Positions 63,120 through 64,000 of a stretch of DNA of 64,000 bases are shown here, piece after piece. The translations under genes and the position numbers were made by a program. The DNA comes from Pseudomonas fluorescens (GTDB taxonomy: Bacteria; Pseudomonadota; Gammaproteobacteria; Pseudomonadales; Pseudomonadaceae). The first letter of the stretch is position 1. Each line of letters starts with the position of its first letter. Where the stretch lies: positions 62,001 to 126,000 of the forward strand of contig NZ_CABVHK010000006.1 of assembly GCF_902497785.1 (NCBI RefSeq), given 5' to 3'. The notes below the pieces were generated by a model, which was not told the DNA's origin, made no database searches, and was given only the letters and a program-made list of their open reading frames with translations.

Positions 63120-64000
63120 CAGGCGTGCCCTCCCTGCGCGGCATCGCTCAGCGCACGAATGATGGCTCGATGCGCCAATTGCACTTTAAAAGCGTTGTGT
63201 TCGAGCGGTTTGGCGTCTTTGAGCAAGGCATCGGCCGCCGCGCTGAAAGTCTCAAGGCTGGCCGGTTTGCCCGCCAGCCAGGCTTCGACGCCCTTGTCGC
63301 GCCAGGGTTTGTGCGCAACACCACCGAGCGCAAGACGCGCCTCACCGATAATCGGCCCATTCATATCAAGTGCCGCCGCCACGGAGACCAAGGCAAACGC
63401 ATAGGAGGCGCGGTCGCGAATCTTCAGGTAATGACTGTGAGCGCTAAAGCCGGCGGCGGGCAATTCAACAGCGGTGATCAGTTCATCGTCAGCCAATTGG
63501 TTGTCGCGCTCAGGCGCATCGCCCGGTAAACGATGGAAATCGGCAAATTCAATGGTTCGCGCGCCTTCGCGACCCTGCACATGGACTACCGCTTCGAGCG
63601 CTGCCAATGCAACGCACATGTCGGATGGATGCGTGGCGACGCACTGCGCACTCGCCCCGAGGATCGCGTGGATCCGGTTCAGTCCCTCGCGCGCCGGACA
63701 ACCACTGCCGGGCTCGCGTTTATTGCACGGCACGCCGGCGTCATAGAAGTAGTAGCAGCGCGTGCGTTGCAGCAGATTGCCGCCCGTGCTGGCCATGTTG
63801 CGCAGCTGCGGCGAAGCACCGGCCAGAATCGCTTGGGACAATAACGGATAGCGCTGTTCGATCAGTGGATGCCAGGCCAGATCCGCATTGCTGACCAGCG
63901 CACCGATCATCAACCCGCCGCTGGCCGTCTCGGTGACTTCACGCAACGGCAGCCCGGTGATGTCGATCAAGTGTTGCGGGCGGGTAATGTTTTCCTTCAT
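63119..64000 (-). CDS. paoB: Aldehyde oxidoreductase FAD/Fe-S subunit PaoB (partial)
   Basis: Medium subunit of the xanthine-oxidase family enzyme. The visible 293 residues start inside the FAD domain (LIDITGLPLREV, AGASPQLRNMASTGGNLLQRTRC) and run to the C-terminal domain (RDRASYAFALVSVAAAL, ALGGVAHKPWR). Four cysteines in RTRCYYFYDAG, PCNKREPGSGCP and AQCVATHP match those that bind the extra 4Fe-4S cluster of E. coli PaoB. Comparison with that protein shows the first 40 or so residues lie beyond the right edge; the methionine at 64000 is internal. Confidence 0.9.
   Translation of the reverse strand: MKENITRPQHLIDITGLPLREVTETASGGLMIGALVSNADLAWHPLIEQRYPLLSQAILAGASPQLRNMASTGGNLLQRTRCYYFYDAGVPCNKREPGSGCPAREGLNRIHAILGASAQCVATHPSDMCVALAALEAVVHVQGREGARTIEFADFHRLPGDAPERDNQLADDELITAVELPAAGFSAHSHYLKIRDRASYAFALVSVAAALDMNGPIIGEARLALGGVAHKPWRDKGVEAWLAGKPASLETFSAAADALLKDAKPLEHNAFKVQLAHRAIIRALSDAAQGGHA

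Noticed and set aside
61695..63404. A 569-codon open frame opposite paoC and paoB
   Set aside because: Antisense shadow; paoC and paoB carry clear family motifs on the other strand.

Overview
The window reads as a chromosomal segment of a fluorescent Pseudomonas, most likely the P. fluorescens group. Four things support this. Gene order is syntenic with the P. aeruginosa rluD-bamD-pilSR-minor pilin-ispH-lspA-ileS-ribF-murJ-rpsT-proB-obgE-rpmA-rplU-ispB block and with its morA-glyA-cstA-pilZ-radA-mscL block. Base composition is high in GC. The GTGGGAGCGAGC type of REP doublet characteristic of this group occurs nine times. There is a cyanide-insensitive oxidase and a P. putida-like LuxR solo. 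No rRNA, tRNA, CRISPR array, prophage or insertion sequence was seen. Almost all of it is core genome.

Layout. 1-5.1 kb: rluD (partial), bamD, a small membrane protein, and the PilS/PilR two-component system. 5.1-12.6 kb: thiO and a type IV pilus assembly cluster, with fimU-pilV-pilW-pilX-pilY1-pilE on the minus strand and a fimT-like gene diverging from it. 12.6-25.8 kb: housekeeping genes for isoprenoids (ispH, ispB), lipoprotein and murein export (lspA, murJ), translation (ileS, rpsT, rpmA, rplU), flavin synthesis (ribF), proline (proB) and the ribosome-assembly GTPase obgE. 25.9-38.9 kb: small conserved proteins of mostly unknown function, FklB, a Lon-like protease, a Gre-like factor and gdhA. 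One small gene here lies behind a clear Fur box. 39-46.6 kb: ettA, the c-di-GMP enzyme morA, and glyA. 46.7-50.2 kb: a yjiA-yjiX-cstA carbon-starvation/pyruvate uptake group. 50.3-56.4 kb: a MapZ-like PilZ protein, radA, mscL, fpr, a LuxR solo with several repeats upstream, and rlmG. 56.4-59.3 kb: cioAB with a 56-residue DUF2474 partner and a perfect ANR/FNR box. 59.7-64 kb: an MFS exporter and the end of a paoABC-type molybdenum aldehyde oxidoreductase operon that runs off the window.

Themes. Surface motility and adhesion are represented by PilSR, the minor pilins and PilY1. c-di-GMP signalling is represented by MorA, which could make or break the signal, and a MapZ-type receptor 5 kb away. 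Respiration and redox functions are cioAB, fpr and paoBC. At least five kinds of extragenic palindromic repeat punctuate gene ends. I did not find a convincing new multi-gene system. The best leads are the LuxR-solo upstream region (a perfect 18-bp inverted repeat plus a 13-bp tandem repeat), the Fur-controlled 85-residue protein, the Gre-like factor with a shortened coiled coil, the 609-residue orphan lipoprotein and the rearranged minor-pilin cluster.
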